Assembly (NCBI GenBank): GCA_965222345.1
Contig: CBDCTS010000004.1
Location: 62,001 to 126,000 of the forward strand
DNA: 64,000 nt
Direction: 5' to 3'
Source: JADFGZ01 sp965222345
GTDB taxonomy: Bacteria > Acidobacteriota > Terriglobia > 2-12-FULL-54-10
Below are positions 63,667-64,000 of this stretch, piece by piece. The notes beneath the pieces were generated by a model. The model saw nothing but the letters and a program-made list of their open reading frames with translations. It searched no databases and was not told where the DNA came from. The stretch's first letter is position 1. Each line of letters opens with the position of its first letter. A program made the translations under genes and the position numbers.

Positions 63667-64000
63667 ACCCTGATGGTACGATGATCCCACTGTCGCAACT
63701 TGCCGAGATCTGGACAGAAGGTGGACAGTTTGAGAACATGGAGCGCGCTGGCCGCCGCTTGGCGTTCGTGGTGCCGATTGCGCTCTTCCTGATCTTCCTG
63801 CTGCTCTACACCGCCTTTAACACGGTCAAGCCGGCGATGCTCATCTACTTCAACATACCGCTCGCGGCCACCGGCGGCATCCTGGCGCTGTTCGCGCGAG
63901 GCATGCCGTTCAGCATCTCAGCCGGTGTCGGCTTCATCGCGCTCTTCGGCGTGGCGGTTCTCAACGGCGTGGTAATGTTATCGTACTTTCTTGACCTCAG
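63667..64000 (+). pseudogene. czcA: czcA 3' part, with apparent in-frame deletion; runs off window
   Basis: After removing the IS and one TCGG the frame reads IRVS-DPDGTMIPLSQLAEIWTEGGQFENMERAGRRLAF. Relatives have about 60 residues between QLAEI and GGQFEN, so a second in-frame deletion is likely. Helices 9-10 follow (IALFLIFLLLYTAFNTVKPA, GMPFSISAGVGFIALFGVAVLNG). The gene continues beyond 64000. Confidence 0.85.

Overview
The window looks like a chromosomal segment of an IS-rich Gram-negative bacterium, probably Acidobacteriota. The evidence is a Kdo/heptose/lipid A cluster (Gram-negative envelope), a large Oar-type TonB-dependent receptor with an N-terminal carboxypeptidase-regulatory domain, and carboxymuconolactone-decarboxylase-like and cupin genes. 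The phylum is an inference from gene style, not shown directly. The host genes are GC-rich; one interrupted nuclease gene near 14.0 kb is clearly more AT-rich. About a quarter of the window is insertion sequence, and many genes are interrupted, truncated or fused, so the genome appears to be under active IS expansion and gene decay.

Layout. 1-2.1 kb: C-terminal part of a type III restriction subunit. 2.2-5.2 kb: glutamate dehydrogenase gene cut by a 1658-bp IS1380-family element. 5.2-5.5 kb: 159-bp tandem repeat. 5.6-10.9 kb: gamma-glutamylcyclotransferase-like gene cut by a 4865-bp composite element (two IS1380 copies around a tandem CMD-domain lipoprotein gene). 10.9-13.9 kb: ornithine cyclodeaminase-like protein and acyl-CoA synthetase. 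14.0-16.7 kb: DUF91-like nuclease gene cut by another IS1380 copy. 16.8-20.6 kb: scrapyard of IS3-family elements around fragments of rtcB and a lytic transglycosylase gene. 20.7-22.3 kb: excisionase/integrase remnant, tRNA 3' remnant, two cupin genes. 22.6-32.6 kb: the best preserved metabolic block: SSS symporter with a small partner protein, divergent from a molybdenum hydroxylase (L-M-S), a Tat-type substrate-binding protein and two metal-dependent amidohydrolases, together suggesting uptake, hydroxylation and hydrolytic breakdown of a heterocyclic or aromatic compound. 32.8-37.2 kb: second integrase with tRNA 3' remnant, hypothetical genes, HigBA-type toxin-antitoxin, IS5/IS427 element. 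37.2-41.5 kb: nested IS3-in-IS1380-in-IS3. 41.6-48.5 kb: LPS operon kdtA-lpxK-waaF-gmhB-heptosyltransferase-methyltransferase-DUF3108. 49-56.6 kb: msrP-like reductase, a TonB receptor frame containing four in-frame TAG codons, and a large OmpA/PKD/Ig-like surface protein. 57-64 kb: metal homeostasis (ZIP-like, His-rich, CDF, RND efflux) with a chimeric outer-membrane/adaptor gene and an IS3 element inside czcA.

The most useful structural result is that several insertions can be undone on paper. Removing the element and one copy of the target duplication restores an exact reading frame for gdhA, the GGCT-like gene, the DUF91-like gene and czcA. This fixes the ends and target duplications of two elements: IS1380-type, 1658 bp, 5-bp duplication; and IS3/IS407-type, 1263 bp, 4-bp duplication. 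No CRISPR array, rRNA or intact tRNA was seen.
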